DNA of 64,000 bases from Sphingobacterium detergens (GCF_003610355.1 NZ_RAPY01000002.1:806001-870000); one strand, 5' to 3'. Numbered from the stretch's first letter, positions 1 to 9,508 are shown. Numbers and translations: made by a program. The notes: generated from the sequence alone by a model not told the origin.

Positions 1-693
1 AAAATGTTAGCTTGATACACATTGGTGGAAAAAATATAGGAACATCGTCTTGTACTACACAAAAAGTAGGATTTTTAGAATAGCCCGCAGTGCGGAGGAG
101 GGAATGGTATGGAAAAGTATTTATAATTTATTAGCTAAAAACTACCACTACCGTGCCACTATTTATTTTATATTTTTTACTTATTGTCTTAATCGGATTT
201 GTTTGTTAAATGATTCTACACATCCCAAATATATTGAGTCCATAAGATCAAAATTTGACCGAAACGGTAAAATGAGTTGACCATGTGTGCCTTTTTTACT
301 CCAGCATTAAATATCCATATACAGGATTTTAGGGGAAATTCTTACGTCGTGTGAGAAATACAGACACTTTCGGAGAAAGTAGGACAAAAATCGAGCATGC
401 TTGCACTGAACAATGGCTGTATGACTCTATATTCTTTTTTATTTACTTGTGTTTGTTGGCCTGATCAATTCAAAGATAGTATAGGATTTTTGGCTAAATG
501 CGTACATAGTTGAGTTTATTTTGTCTGATTTCTTATGTTATAAGAAGTATGAGACTTCTGAAAGATTATGAATTAGTTGATTTTAGAAAACATAACAATC
601 CTCCAAACTATTTGGCAGATTAATAATTACTGACTTGTGATTTTTAGGTTTTAGTTTTTCCATTTTCTTTTTTAAAATCCGTATCTTCGTGCA
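1..693. other. Intergenic stretch without a convincing gene
   Basis: I see no supportable gene here. The only open frame of note (50-280, plus) encodes 76 residues with no recognisable domain, and it overlaps short hairpin-forming AT-rich sequence. The stretch ends in the dnaX promoter region, where a TATCTTCG box at 682-689 lies five bases before the dnaX ATG. The upstream neighbour lies outside the window. Confidence 0.5.
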
Positions 694-2550
694 ATGGATA
701 ATTTTATTGTTTCTGCACGTAAATACCGCCCGATTACCTTTGATTCGGTTGTAGGTCAGCAACACATTACAGGTACCCTAAAGAATGCAATTCACAACAA
801 TCAGTTGGCGCAGGCATTTTTATTCTGTGGGCCACGTGGTGTTGGTAAAACTACTTGCGCCCGTATTTTGGCCAAAACAATAAATTGTGAACAGATCTTA
901 CCTGGAACTGAGCCTTGTGGCGAATGTGATAGCTGTAAATCCTTCCAAAACGGCAATTCTTTCAGCATTCACGAACTCGATGCCGCATCCAACAACTCGG
1001 TAGATGATATCCGTAATCTCATTGATCAGGTCCGTATACCACCTCAGGCAGGAAAATACAAGATCTATATCATCGATGAGGTGCACATGCTCTCACAGGC
1101 CGCTTTCAATGCATTCTTGAAGACATTGGAAGAACCACCTTCTTATGCAATTTTTATCCTTGCAACAACCGAGAAACATAAGATTTTGCCAACAATTCTT
1201 TCACGTTGTCAGATTTTTGATTTCAACCGTATAAAGGTGGAGGATATGGCAGGCCATCTGGCGAGAATAGCTGACCGCGAAGCGATCGCTTATGACCAAG
1301 ATGGTTTACATATCATTGCGCAAAAGGCAGACGGTGGTCTTCGTGATGCATTGTCTATGTTTGATCAGATTGTCAGTTTCTCGAATAAAAATGTAACCTA
1401 TCAGGCTGTTATTGACAACCTGAATATTCTGGATTACGATTATTATTTTAAGCTAACGGATTCGATCTTGGCTGAAGATGCTGCACAAACGCTCTTGACA
1501 TTTAACGAGATTTTGAACCATGGCTTCGATGGAAGTCATTTCATTGCTGGTTTGTCAGCTCATTTCCGTAATCTGCTGGTGGCCAGAGAGCCCGCGACAT
1601 TAAAATTATTGGAAGTTAGCGATAGCATACGTCAAAAATACTTACAACAAGCGCAGAAAGCTTCTTCGGGATTTTTATTGTCCGCATTGAATATCTCAAA
1701 CCAGTGTGAAATAAATTACAAAACAAGTAAAAACCAACGCTTACAGGTAGAACTTGCTTTGTTGAAAATGTGTCACATCGCAAGTGCCATTAAGTTAAGT
1801 CAGCTCGGTTCTATACAGGTTCCTTCAGCAGCTGAAGGAGTAAAAAAAAAACTCCCTGAGTCTGTAGTCTCGCAGGCAAAGGAAAGTCCTTCTGCGGCAG
1901 CATCTTCCGGAAATACAGTACAAAATGCGACACCAGCATCCGTTGTATCAACTCCTACACCTGTATCCAACCCACAAACAACAGTTTCCAATCCCCAGAC
2001 TTCGGCTGTTAAACCCGAGGTAAAAAATGATCCCGTTTCAAATGTACCTCCAAAAGTAAAAAAAGGAGGATGGGGGGCAGCTGCCTCAGCGATTATTCCA
2101 TCATTGCCAGATTTGAACACCATTTATGACAACAACTCGGTTGCCAAAGAAGGTGATGAACCTGAATTAATAAGAGGTACTGAACAACGTGAGGTAGGCT
2201 TTAATCAATTCATAGCCATTTGGAATGCCTATGCTGAGCAGTTGAAGACAGAAAATAAAATCAACCTGTATACGATGATGACGACTACGCAACCTCGTTT
2301 GAACGGTACATTGATCGAGATTGATGTCGAAAATGGTGTACAGATGGATGTACTGCAAAGCGCGAAAGTGGATGTGTTGAATTATCTTCGGGTAAAGCTG
2401 CAAAATTTTGCGCTAGATCTACAAGGTGTTATGATGGAATTTACGGTTTCCCGCAAACCGTACACTTCGCAGGAAAAGTATCAGGCTATGGTAACCAAAA
2501 ATCCGCTTTTAGATACTTTGCGTAAGGAGTTTAACTTAGGTTTAAGCTAA
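694..2550 (+). CDS. dnaX: DNA polymerase III subunit gamma/tau
   Basis: This is the clamp-loader ATPase of the replicative polymerase, which opens the sliding clamp and loads it on primed DNA. The 618-residue protein shows the full signature: Walker A GPRGVGKTT (residues 46-54), a four-cysteine zinc module (Cys65, 75, 78, 81), Walker B with IDEVH (about 127-131), the ATTEKH segment, and the sensor SRC near 170. A proline-, serine- and threonine-rich linker (about 385-460) separates the AAA+ part from a C-terminal tau-like domain. A run of nine A at 1842-1850 lies in that linker; I did not establish whether it causes a programmed frameshift producing gamma. The ATG at 694 fits the usual N-terminus, beginning a few residues before SARKYRP. 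Confidence 0.96.
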   Translation: MDNFIVSARKYRPITFDSVVGQQHITGTLKNAIHNNQLAQAFLFCGPRGVGKTTCARILAKTINCEQILPGTEPCGECDSCKSFQNGNSFSIHELDAASNNSVDDIRNLIDQVRIPPQAGKYKIYIIDEVHMLSQAAFNAFLKTLEEPPSYAIFILATTEKHKILPTILSRCQIFDFNRIKVEDMAGHLARIADREAIAYDQDGLHIIAQKADGGLRDALSMFDQIVSFSNKNVTYQAVIDNLNILDYDYYFKLTDSILAEDAAQTLLTFNEILNHGFDGSHFIAGLSAHFRNLLVAREPATLKLLEVSDSIRQKYLQQAQKASSGFLLSALNISNQCEINYKTSKNQRLQVELALLKMCHIASAIKLSQLGSIQVPSAAEGVKKKLPESVVSQAKESPSAAASSGNTVQNATPASVVSTPTPVSNPQTTVSNPQTSAVKPEVKNDPVSNVPPKVKKGGWGAAASAIIPSLPDLNTIYDNNSVAKEGDEPELIRGTEQREVGFNQFIAIWNAYAEQLKTENKINLYTMMTTTQPRLNGTLIEIDVENGVQMDVLQSAKVDVLNYLRVKLQNFALDLQGVMMEFTVSRKPYTSQEKYQAMVTKNPLLDTLRKEFNLGLS

Positions 2551-2580
2551 ATCGACCATTCTAATTCCTGTTAATTTTTG

Positions 2581-2588
2581 TACCTTTG
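2581..2588 (+). promoter_or_regulatory. Bacteroidota-type -7 box upstream of rlmB
   Basis: TACCTTTG matches the Bacteroidota consensus TAnnTTTG exactly and lies 35 bases before the rlmB ATG. I see no clear -33 TTG element at the expected spacing, so this rests on the -7 box alone. Confidence 0.5.
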
Positions 2589-2623
2589 CAATCTCTTCTA
2601 TTTGGAAGGTAATATTTAGTTTT

Positions 2624-3418
2624 ATGATGCAAGGAAATTTTCAGAGACGTGATCGCGATCACGGCGAAAAACGTGAAGTAAATCAGATGGTATTCGGTAT
2701 CCGTGCCGTCATCGAAGCGATCGATAGTGGTAAAGAAATTGAATCGTTATTTGTGCAACGCGGATTAAGTGGTAGCTTGATTCTGGAACTGAAATCCTTA
2801 TTGAAAGAACATGATATTGCTTTTCAGCAAGTGCCTATTGAGAAACTGAATCGTATCACACGGAAAAACCATCAAGGAGTAATTGCGGTTATATCGCCAA
2901 TTACCTATCAAAGTATTGAAGATCTCTTACCTCAGATCTATGAGAAAGGTGAAACTCCTTTACTTTTGATGTTAGATGGTGTAACTGACGTTCGTAATAT
3001 GGGGGCTATTGCACGTACGGCTGAATGTTCAGGTGTGCATGCGATCATTGTGCCGAAAAAAGGATCTGCTGAAATAAATCCGGATGCAATTAAAACATCC
3101 GCTGGAGCATTGTATAAAATTCCGGTCTGCCGCCATGATAGCCTTTCGAAAGTGGGTAAATTTCTGATAGATTCAGGAGTGCAATTGGTTGTGAGTACAG
3201 AAAAAACAACGTCGAGTATCTATGACGTGGATTATACAGCACCTACCTGTGTCATCATGGGCGCCGAGGATGTCGGTGTATCGAATGATTTAATCCGTAT
3301 CGCGGATAATCTTGCCAAGATACCAATGTATGGCGAAATAGGTTCTTTGAATGTGTCTGTATCGGCTGCGGTTGTTATTTATGAGGCAATTCGTCAACGT
3401 CTGCCTAAGAAGTCGTAA
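2624..3418 (+). CDS. rlmB: 23S rRNA (guanosine-2'-O)-methyltransferase, TrmH/SpoU family
   Basis: Probable RlmB, which 2'-O-methylates a guanosine (G2251, E. coli numbering) in the ribosomal peptidyl-transferase region using SAM. The 264 residues show an N-terminal substrate-binding domain (VFGIRAVIEAI, about 23-33) and the C-terminal SPOUT knot. The three SPOUT motifs are visible as DGVTDVRNMGAIARTAE, IIMGAEDVGVS-like sequence and IPMYGEIGSLNVSVSAAV. The first 20 residues are charged and rich in Arg and Asp, with two adjacent ATGs as possible starts. A second TrmH-like gene lies at 53378-54127, so the exact rRNA target is inferred from length and domain order. A strong terminator follows. 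Confidence 0.88.
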   Translation: MMQGNFQRRDRDHGEKREVNQMVFGIRAVIEAIDSGKEIESLFVQRGLSGSLILELKSLLKEHDIAFQQVPIEKLNRITRKNHQGVIAVISPITYQSIEDLLPQIYEKGETPLLLMLDGVTDVRNMGAIARTAECSGVHAIIVPKKGSAEINPDAIKTSAGALYKIPVCRHDSLSKVGKFLIDSGVQLVVSTEKTTSSIYDVDYTAPTCVIMGAEDVGVSNDLIRIADNLAKIPMYGEIGSLNVSVSAAVVIYEAIRQRLPKKS

Positions 3419-3437
3419 GAACAAAATTCTGCTATAT

Positions 3438-3474
3438 AAAATAGCCTTTGTCAGAGACAGAGGCTATTTTTTTG
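3438..3474 (+). terminator. Rho-independent terminator after rlmB
   Basis: A hairpin with a stem of about 14 bp (AAATAGCCTTTGTC pairing with GACAGAGGCTATTT, one G-U pair, loop AGA) followed by a T-run. Confidence 0.85.
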
Positions 3475-3622
3475 AATATCGATCTTAATGATTTTTACGT
3501 TAATATCTAAGCAAGAGGGCTTGCTCCAATTTTATACTGATCTAGTCGACTCTTATTTCAATCTGCAGACGAAAGTCTGATCCAGATCCCAACATCTTAC
3601 ATGCTTTATTGTTTGTCCCTGA

Positions 3623-3642
3623 TAAATAGATTTGTCTATTTA
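3623..3642. terminator. Short palindrome downstream of the acyl-CoA ligase gene
   Basis: TAAATAGA-TTTG-TCTATTTA forms an 8-bp AT-rich hairpin six bases beyond the ligase stop codon. There is no U-run on the minus strand, so it may only stabilise or slow the transcript end. Confidence 0.4.
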
Positions 3643-3647
3643 TTTAA

Positions 3648-5411
3648 CTAAGTATTGTAAATCGCCTCAACCTCTTTTTCATACTTCTGAAGAATGATTT
3701 TTCGCTTCATCTTTAAGGTGGGGGTTAATTCACCCGTCTCTATTGTCATTTCATTTGGAATAATTGCAAATTTCTTGATCTGCTCCCAGTTACCAAAATT
3801 TTGATTGATGCGATTGAGTTCGGACTCAATCTGCTGTCTAACTTCAGGATGGTTCAGGAATTCTATTTTTGACAATTTTGCCAATGAAGGAGCGGAGTTC
3901 TTGCTCCATTCCAAAAGATTGACATAATTTGGAACAATTAAAGCTGCTGGGAATTTTCGGGATTCGCCGATCACCATGACCTGTTCAATAAAAGAAGATT
4001 CTACGATCTTGGACTCAAGCTGTTGGGGAACAATATATTTGCCGCCAGAAGTCTTGAACATCTCTTTCTTGCGGTCTACTATTTTCAGAAACTTGCCGTC
4101 AACCCATTGACCGATATCTCCAGTATATAGCCAACCATCTTTGAGTACCTCAGCAGTGGCTTCTTCATTTTTATAATAGCCAAGCATATTGTTTTCACCT
4201 TTGGTGAGGATCTCCCCATCTTCGGCAAGTTTGATTTCAATATTAATCAATGGTAGACCGACTGTACCGATTTTCATTCCTCTTTTAAAGCAGTTTACAG
4301 CAATACAGGGGCCTGCTTCGGTTAGACCGTAACCTTCATAAATAGGGATTCCGGCAGCCATATACAAGCGGATTAATCTTTCTTGTAAAGCAGCACTGCC
4401 CGATGCAACCCCTTTGATGTCCCCTCCCAAGGCCTCCCGCCATTTTGAAAAGACGAGTTTTCTTGCAATACTTAATTTGATAGCATACCACCAAGAACGG
4501 TTCTCTAATGTGTATTGTTCACCGACACGAAGAGACCAGAAGAATATCTTGCGTTTGAATCCAGTCAGTTTTTCACCGGTTGCAATAATTTTTTCATATA
4601 CTTTTTCAAGTACACGGGGCACAGCTGAAAAGATATGTGGTCGGACTGATTTGAAATCTTCTCCAATGGTATCAATCGACTGGGCAAAAAAGATTGTTAA
4701 ACCCTTATACATATAGACATATTGGAAGACACGTTCGTAGGCATGGCAAACGGGCAGAAAGGAAAGCGCTCGGTCTCCGCGTCCGACAGGGAAGGAGTAC
4801 TCACTACTCATGGTATCGGCCAATAGATTGCGGTGGGCCAGCATAACTCCCTTCGGATTTCCGGTTGTACCTGATGTGTAAATGATGGAAGCGAGGCTCT
4901 CGGTACCAACGGCATTTCGAAGTGTCTCAAGCTGCTCATCAGTGATGGAAGCACCATCAGCAACGAAACTCTGCCAATGCGGTATATCCTCTTCTATGTC
5001 TAAACTAAAAATATGTTCAAGGAGTGGACATGAGTCTCTGATCGAAGTGATCTTCGTATATAGCTTTTTTGAGCTTACGATACAATTTTTAATCTCAGCA
5101 TGGTTGAATATAAAGCTGTAATCTGATTCAGAGATATTCGGATAAATCGCGACAACCACAGCACCAATCTGTTGGATTGCAAAATCAAGAACATTCCATT
5201 CGATGCGGTTTTCACTGATTAAAGCAACTTTTTCACCTACTTGGACACCGTGGGCAATCAGACCTTTGGATACCTGATTGACACGTTCAATAAATTCTGT
5301 ATTACTTACCGCTACCCAATTCGCTCCGTCTTTGTAGGAAAACATAGGAAACCCAGGTGCAGTTTCTTGTTGCAAATAGGCTAAATCAAATAATCTTGTT
5401 GCTGTTGGCAT
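3648..5411 (-). CDS. Long-chain fatty acid-CoA ligase (AMP-forming)
   Basis: A member of the ANL adenylating superfamily that activates long-chain fatty acids to acyl-CoA through an acyl-AMP intermediate. The 587 residues include the P-loop-like motif YTSGTTGNPKG (about 180-190), the GYGLTEAGP motif, and YTGDIG followed by VDRKKEMFKTSGGKYIVP, which is the hinge region of FadD/Faa-type enzymes. Length and motif order fit the long-chain acyl-CoA synthetase group common in Bacteroidota (COG1022 type). No signal peptide is present, so it is cytoplasmic or membrane-associated. It is monocistronic and lies between two terminators. Confidence 0.92.
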   Translation of the reverse strand: MPTATRLFDLAYLQQETAPGFPMFSYKDGANWVAVSNTEFIERVNQVSKGLIAHGVQVGEKVALISENRIEWNVLDFAIQQIGAVVVAIYPNISESDYSFIFNHAEIKNCIVSSKKLYTKITSIRDSCPLLEHIFSLDIEEDIPHWQSFVADGASITDEQLETLRNAVGTESLASIIYTSGTTGNPKGVMLAHRNLLADTMSSEYSFPVGRGDRALSFLPVCHAYERVFQYVYMYKGLTIFFAQSIDTIGEDFKSVRPHIFSAVPRVLEKVYEKIIATGEKLTGFKRKIFFWSLRVGEQYTLENRSWWYAIKLSIARKLVFSKWREALGGDIKGVASGSAALQERLIRLYMAAGIPIYEGYGLTEAGPCIAVNCFKRGMKIGTVGLPLINIEIKLAEDGEILTKGENNMLGYYKNEEATAEVLKDGWLYTGDIGQWVDGKFLKIVDRKKEMFKTSGGKYIVPQQLESKIVESSFIEQVMVIGESRKFPAALIVPNYVNLLEWSKNSAPSLAKLSKIEFLNHPEVRQQIESELNRINQNFGNWEQIKKFAIIPNEMTIETGELTPTLKMKRKIILQKYEKEVEAIYNT

Positions 5412-5556
5412 TGTGAAAATCCAGTTCGTGTAATTAAGCTAATTTACATTTTTTTGCGGAGATTAAGGCATGTGAAAAATGGAATAAGACGCATTAAGGT
5501 AGCGAGAAGGTGGAGGGGATTTAGGTTTTGGATCCGCCTGAAGTACTATAAATGAA

Positions 5557-5602
5557 AAAGACTCTGATCTGCAAAGCCGGGGCTTTCCAAATCAGAGTCT
5601 TT
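5557..5602 (-). terminator. Terminator of the DEAD-box helicase gene
   Basis: A long hairpin. The outer stem AAGACTCTGAT pairs with ATCAGAGTCTT, and an inner AAAGCC/GGCTTT stem sits in the loop. On the minus strand it is followed by a T-rich tract. Confidence 0.85.
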
Positions 5603-5625
5603 ATACGCTTATCTAAATACTAAAT

Positions 5626-7497
5626 CTAGTATTTGCTTTTAGATTCTTTACGTTTACCTGAGAAATCACGGAAACCTCCGCCATTGCTACTACCACGGTC
5701 ACGTTTTTCGCCGCTGAATCCGCCTTCACGTCTTCCGCCACGATCACCGCCTCCGTATCCACCTTCACGTCTTCCACCGCGATCACCACCACGGTATCCG
5801 CCTTCGCGTCTTCCGCCACGATCACCACCACGACTTCTTCCACGATCACCACCACGGCCTTCGCTTCTAGCTTCACCAGATACTTCGATACGTACTTGAC
5901 GACCGTTGTAATCTACACCTTGGAATCCTTGGAATACTTTCTCAACTTCAGCATCTTGTACTTCAAAGAATGTAAACACACCTTTTAAGTCAATTTTACC
6001 GATAGATTTTCCAGAGATATTCGCGTTGTTACAGATAAAGCCTAACATGTCTCCACGAGAGAACTCATCTACAGAACCTAAGTTCATGAACAAACGGGTA
6101 TAACCTTTTGAACCTTCACGAGAACGACCATCACGTCTATCGCCACGATCTTCACGAGAACCTTCGCGGGCTTCGATATTTAAATCTGGAGCGTTTTTAT
6201 AATAATCTAAGAAACGGTTGAATTCAAGGGATGCAAATCTTTTGATGATATCTTCTTTTGAAAGAGATTCTAGATTTTCCATAATTGCAGGCAAGAATGG
6301 ACTGATTTGCTCATCATTTACTTCAACGTTTTCAATCTTTTTAACGATAGAGAACAATTGTTTTTCGCATACTTCAGCACCTTGAGGAACTTGTTTTTTC
6401 TCAAAAGGTTTACCGATGATCTTTTCAAGATGACGGATTTTGCTGAGTTCTTTTACGTTTACCAAAGAAAGAGAGATACCAGTTTTACCTGCACGAGCAG
6501 TACGACCTGAACGGTGTGTATAGTTTTCTGTTTCATCAGGCAAAGAGAAGTTGATAACGTGAGTTACGTCACTTACATCAATACCACGAGCAGCTACGTC
6601 TGTTGCGATCAATAATTGTAAACTACGGTCACGGTAACGTTTCATTACTTTATCACGTTGTTGTTGGGACAAGTCACCGTGCAGCGAGTCTGCATTGTAA
6701 CCATCTTTGATCAACGCTTCAGCGATATCCTGTGTTTCGATTTTTGTACGACAAAATACGATACCAAAGATATCAGGGTTTGAATCCACAATACGTTTGA
6801 ACGCAGCATATTTATCTTTTGCTTTGATCAAATAATAGTGGTGTTCAATGTTGGCATTACCGGTGTTTTTTGTACCTACAGTAAGCTCAACAGGATCGGT
6901 CATATAATTTTTCGCGATACGACGTACCTCAGAAGGCATTGTCGCCGAAAATAACCAAGTTTTTTTCTCGTCAGGAGTTTCTGACAAAATGTTGTTGATG
7001 TCTTCTTTGAAGCCCATATTGAGCATCTCATCCGCTTCATCTAATACAACATATTTAACATTTGAGAAATCAATTGCATTTCTGCCAATGATATCCAACA
7101 TACGACCTGGGGTCGCAACTACAATTTGCACTCCACGTCTAATTTGACGTAGCTGGTCTGAGATATTTGCACCTCCATATACAGCAACAACATGTACGTT
7201 GTCAACGTATTTAGCAAATTTTTCTAAATCTTTTGAGATTTGTAAACATAATTCCCGAGTAGGGCAAAGGATTAATGCCTGTGGGTGTTTTTGAGAAAAG
7301 TCTAATTGCTCTAATAATGGAAGACCAAATGCCGCGGTCTTTCCTGTGCCAGTTTGGGCTAATCCGACAAAATCGTCGTTACCAGTCAATAAAACAGGAA
7401 TGGCTTTTTCCTGAATTTCAGAAGGTTTTTCGAAACCTAATTCTGAGATGGCATTAACAACTTCCTCACGGATTCCCAGTTCTAAAAATGGGTTCAT
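5626..7497 (-). CDS. DEAD-box ATP-dependent RNA helicase with DbpA-like and RGG tail
   Basis: An ATP-dependent RNA helicase of the DeaD/CsdA type, with probable roles in ribosome assembly, mRNA turnover and cold adaptation. The 623 residues show the Q-motif region, AQTGTGKTAAF (motif I), PTREL (Ia), DEAD within VLDEADEML (II), SATMP (III) and HRSGRTARAG (VI). A DbpA-like RNA-binding domain follows (about 460-530, starting YTRLFMNLG). The C-terminus of about 90 residues is rich in Gly, Arg and Asp and includes three copies of a 13-residue RGG-type repeat. Such tails bind RNA non-specifically and can drive condensation. Long antisense open frames over this repeat come only from its codon bias. 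Confidence 0.95.
   Translation of the reverse strand: MNPFLELGIREEVVNAISELGFEKPSEIQEKAIPVLLTGNDDFVGLAQTGTGKTAAFGLPLLEQLDFSQKHPQALILCPTRELCLQISKDLEKFAKYVDNVHVVAVYGGANISDQLRQIRRGVQIVVATPGRMLDIIGRNAIDFSNVKYVVLDEADEMLNMGFKEDINNILSETPDEKKTWLFSATMPSEVRRIAKNYMTDPVELTVGTKNTGNANIEHHYYLIKAKDKYAAFKRIVDSNPDIFGIVFCRTKIETQDIAEALIKDGYNADSLHGDLSQQQRDKVMKRYRDRSLQLLIATDVAARGIDVSDVTHVINFSLPDETENYTHRSGRTARAGKTGISLSLVNVKELSKIRHLEKIIGKPFEKKQVPQGAEVCEKQLFSIVKKIENVEVNDEQISPFLPAIMENLESLSKEDIIKRFASLEFNRFLDYYKNAPDLNIEAREGSREDRGDRRDGRSREGSKGYTRLFMNLGSVDEFSRGDMLGFICNNANISGKSIGKIDLKGVFTFFEVQDAEVEKVFQGFQGVDYNGRQVRIEVSGEARSEGRGGDRGRSRGGDRGGRREGGYRGGDRGGRREGGYGGGDRGGRREGGFSGEKRDRGSSNGGGFRDFSGKRKESKSKY
5716..5832 (-). repeat. 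39-bp in-frame tandem repeat encoding the RGG tail
   Basis: Three consecutive 39-bp units, each encoding GGDRGGRREGG plus two variable residues, inside the DEAD-box helicase gene. The units differ slightly at the nucleotide level. Copy number could vary between strains by slippage. Confidence 0.8.
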
Positions 7498-7742
7498 GAA
7501 ATATTATATACAATAGGCACTATTGCCTAAGGCGTTGCAAAGGTAAGAATAATATTTGAATAATCAAAGAATTTAAATGATTGATTTTTAATGAGATTGA
7601 AGATTTCAAATTAAGGGGATAAAAAATTTATTCGCGGTATATAGCTGGTGACTGATTGAAAAGTATTATTTTGATTGTAAACTATTTTGCCTTTTTGTGC
7701 TTTCTTTATTCATTTATTAATAAAAACTTAATATCTCAACCT

Positions 7743-7750
7743 TATTTTTG
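7743..7750 (+). promoter_or_regulatory. Possible -7 box close to the ECF sigma start codon
   Basis: TATTTTTG fits TAnnTTTG. It ends only eight bases before the sigma factor ATG, so a transcript from it would be nearly leaderless. The match could be chance in AT-rich sequence. Confidence 0.3.
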
Positions 7751-7758
7751 GTATTAGT

Positions 7759-8373
7759 ATGGATCAGATACCAATTATATATCAGCAATGGCTAAGGGCT
7801 ATTAAAGAGCGGAATGATACGAATGCCTATGCTGAGTTATATCAGTATTGTTGGAAAGATCTTTATCAACATGCCGCCCGGCGTATTCTTGATTCACAGG
7901 ATGTAGAAGATATTCTTCAGGAACTGTTTGTTCAGTTTTGGGAAAAACGTCATACGATCGATATCCAGATGAATCTTCCAGCCTATCTCAAGGGAATGCT
8001 CAAATATAAAATTATAGATTTTTTCAATTCCAATAAGGCAAAGGATAAACTTCTGGATCATTGGAGTAAACATATTTTTGATTACGTACAACATCATCCG
8101 GAAGAACTTGAAACTTACCTCATGTTAGAAAAGATGCTGGAAGATGAATTGGAAATTATGCCGCATAATATGCGGCAGGTACTCTTGTTGAAGTGGGAGC
8201 ATCTATCAATTCGTGAGATAGCACTGCGGATGGGACTCTCTGAACAAACTGTAAAAAATAACCTTACCGAAGCATCTAAAAGACTGAAGAAAGCGATTAT
8301 CGGCTATCAAAATGTTCAAGATGGCAGTTTTACCCTCCTGCTTATTTTTATTCTGGAGGAGCTCTCCAGGTAA
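7759..8373 (+). CDS. RNA polymerase ECF sigma factor, FecI-like
   Basis: An extracytoplasmic-function sigma factor of 204 residues. Region 2 is visible around DVEDILQELFVQFWEKR (about 50-66). Region 4 contains a helix-turn-helix in LSIREIALRMGLSEQTVKNNLTEASKRLK (about 150-180). The family recruits RNA polymerase to promoters of outer-membrane uptake genes after release from a membrane-bound FecR partner. The next two genes are a FecR-like anti-sigma factor and an STN-domain TonB receptor, the standard FecI-FecR-FecA-type arrangement, so this sigma factor probably controls the receptor at 9588. Confidence 0.92.
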   Translation: MDQIPIIYQQWLRAIKERNDTNAYAELYQYCWKDLYQHAARRILDSQDVEDILQELFVQFWEKRHTIDIQMNLPAYLKGMLKYKIIDFFNSNKAKDKLLDHWSKHIFDYVQHHPEELETYLMLEKMLEDELEIMPHNMRQVLLLKWEHLSIREIALRMGLSEQTVKNNLTEASKRLKKAIIGYQNVQDGSFTLLLIFILEELSR

Positions 8374-8502
8374 ATGGCAGCCGTCTGGCGGCCATTGCAG
8401 CATTAAAAAATCAATTTAACAATTCTTTTATGAAACGTTAACCATTTATTGAAGTACTTTCCGGCTTTTTTGAAGACTTGTATATAAACAGCAGGCAAAA
8501 AA

Positions 8503-9465
8503 GTGAAAAGAAGAATTTTTGAATCCTTAATCTATAGATATCAGCAGAGCAAAGCCAACAAGGCTGAGCAGTCCCTGATTGATCGCTGGTATGATACGCT
8601 TGATCAGGAAGAACTTCCTGCAGGGAAGCTAGATGAGGTTCAGTTGTGGAATAGCATAGAGCAACGGATCGGAAGTACTGCTCCTAAAAAATCAACGGCT
8701 CGGAAAATAATCTATTGGAGCGGAGCAGTTGCCGCAAGCCTGCTGTTGTGCTTTGGTATTTTATTTTGGAAAAAACAGCATGATCTGAATTTCTCCCGAA
8801 GAGAAGCGAATTTAAAACCGGGGTACCGGATTTTTGAAACAGGGGCCTCGCAACGTAAACGGGTACTTTTGGCCGACGGATCAACCGTTGTAATGAATGC
8901 ATATTCCAAAATTAAATTGGATACCGTCTCTTACGATAGGCGGGACCGGGTTGTGGAGCTTATGGCTGGAGAGGCATTTTTTGAGGTCAAGAAAGATTCT
9001 ACGAAAGCTTTTATTGTGAATGCCCAACAAATACAGACAAGAGTATTGGGTACCTCATTTACCGTGAAAAACTATGCGGAATTGGATGATATATCGGTGT
9101 CTGTATTTACAGGTAAAGTGCAGGTCACTGCCAATAATAACCCACTGGGTGTGCTGACCCGTGGGGAACAGATTCGGTATACCAAAAATAACCATAATAG
9201 CAATCAGGAGACTTTTGATCTGACGACACGTAATAGCTGGATTGAGGGAAGAGTTTACCTTAAGCAAAGCAGTTTTGCAGAGTTGGCACTGGCGGTTAAA
9301 AATATCTATGATGTAGATATTAAAACTGACGACCAGCGGATTGCTCAACAACGGTATAGCATGCCGATATCAAAGCAGCTGTCCTGGACGGCAACCCTCG
9401 AAAGTATCAAAGCAATTCATCACAATAAATCCAGGAAGGAGGGCAGGATAGTGCATATTTACTAG
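8503..9465 (+). CDS. FecR-family anti-sigma factor
   Basis: An inner-membrane anti-sigma regulator that senses the N-terminal STN domain of its partner receptor and controls the ECF sigma factor. The 320 residues have a cytoplasmic N-terminal part (1-67), one membrane helix (about 68-89, WSGAVAASLLLCFGILFW), a periplasmic FecR domain (about 105-215, containing ADGSTVVMNAYSKIKLDT and GEAFFEVKKD) and a C-terminal DUF4974-type STN-like domain ending in VHIY. The start is GTG at 8503; no ATG gives the expected KRRIFESLIYRY opening. It lies 129 bp after the sigma gene and 122 bp before the receptor. Confidence 0.88.
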   Translation: MKRRIFESLIYRYQQSKANKAEQSLIDRWYDTLDQEELPAGKLDEVQLWNSIEQRIGSTAPKKSTARKIIYWSGAVAASLLLCFGILFWKKQHDLNFSRREANLKPGYRIFETGASQRKRVLLADGSTVVMNAYSKIKLDTVSYDRRDRVVELMAGEAFFEVKKDSTKAFIVNAQQIQTRVLGTSFTVKNYAELDDISVSVFTGKVQVTANNNPLGVLTRGEQIRYTKNNHNSNQETFDLTTRNSWIEGRVYLKQSSFAELALAVKNIYDVDIKTDDQRIAQQRYSMPISKQLSWTATLESIKAIHHNKSRKEGRIVHIY

Positions 9466-9480
9466 TTTGGGGATAAAAAA

Positions 9481-9508
9481 AGAGCTGACGACGGCCATCG
9501 TCAACTCT
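9481..9508 (+). promoter_or_regulatory. Hairpin between fecR and the TonB receptor
   Basis: AGAG-C-TGACGA-CGGCCA-TCGTCA-A-CTCT forms an imperfect 10-bp stem without a following U-run. It may attenuate transcription or protect an mRNA end, so that fecR and the receptor are expressed at different levels. A weaker hairpin (ACCAT/ATGGT) follows at about 9519-9534. Confidence 0.45.

Noticed and set aside
50-280. 76-residue frame at the left edge
   Set aside because: No recognisable domain, promoter or neighbour support; AT-rich chance frame.
1842-1850. Programmed frameshift in dnaX at a nine-A run
   Set aside because: The run is present, but I could not identify a flanking stimulatory hairpin or an early stop that would give a defined gamma product, so it is not called.
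1800-2123. 107-residue minus-strand frame inside dnaX
   Set aside because: It lies fully within the low-complexity linker of dnaX and mirrors its Ser/Thr/Pro codons.
5613-5876. Val/Asp-rich 87-residue frame at the end of the helicase gene
   Set aside because: It is an alternate-frame reading of the Gly-Arg-Asp repeat in the helicase tail. Its composition follows from that repeat and it lacks protein features.
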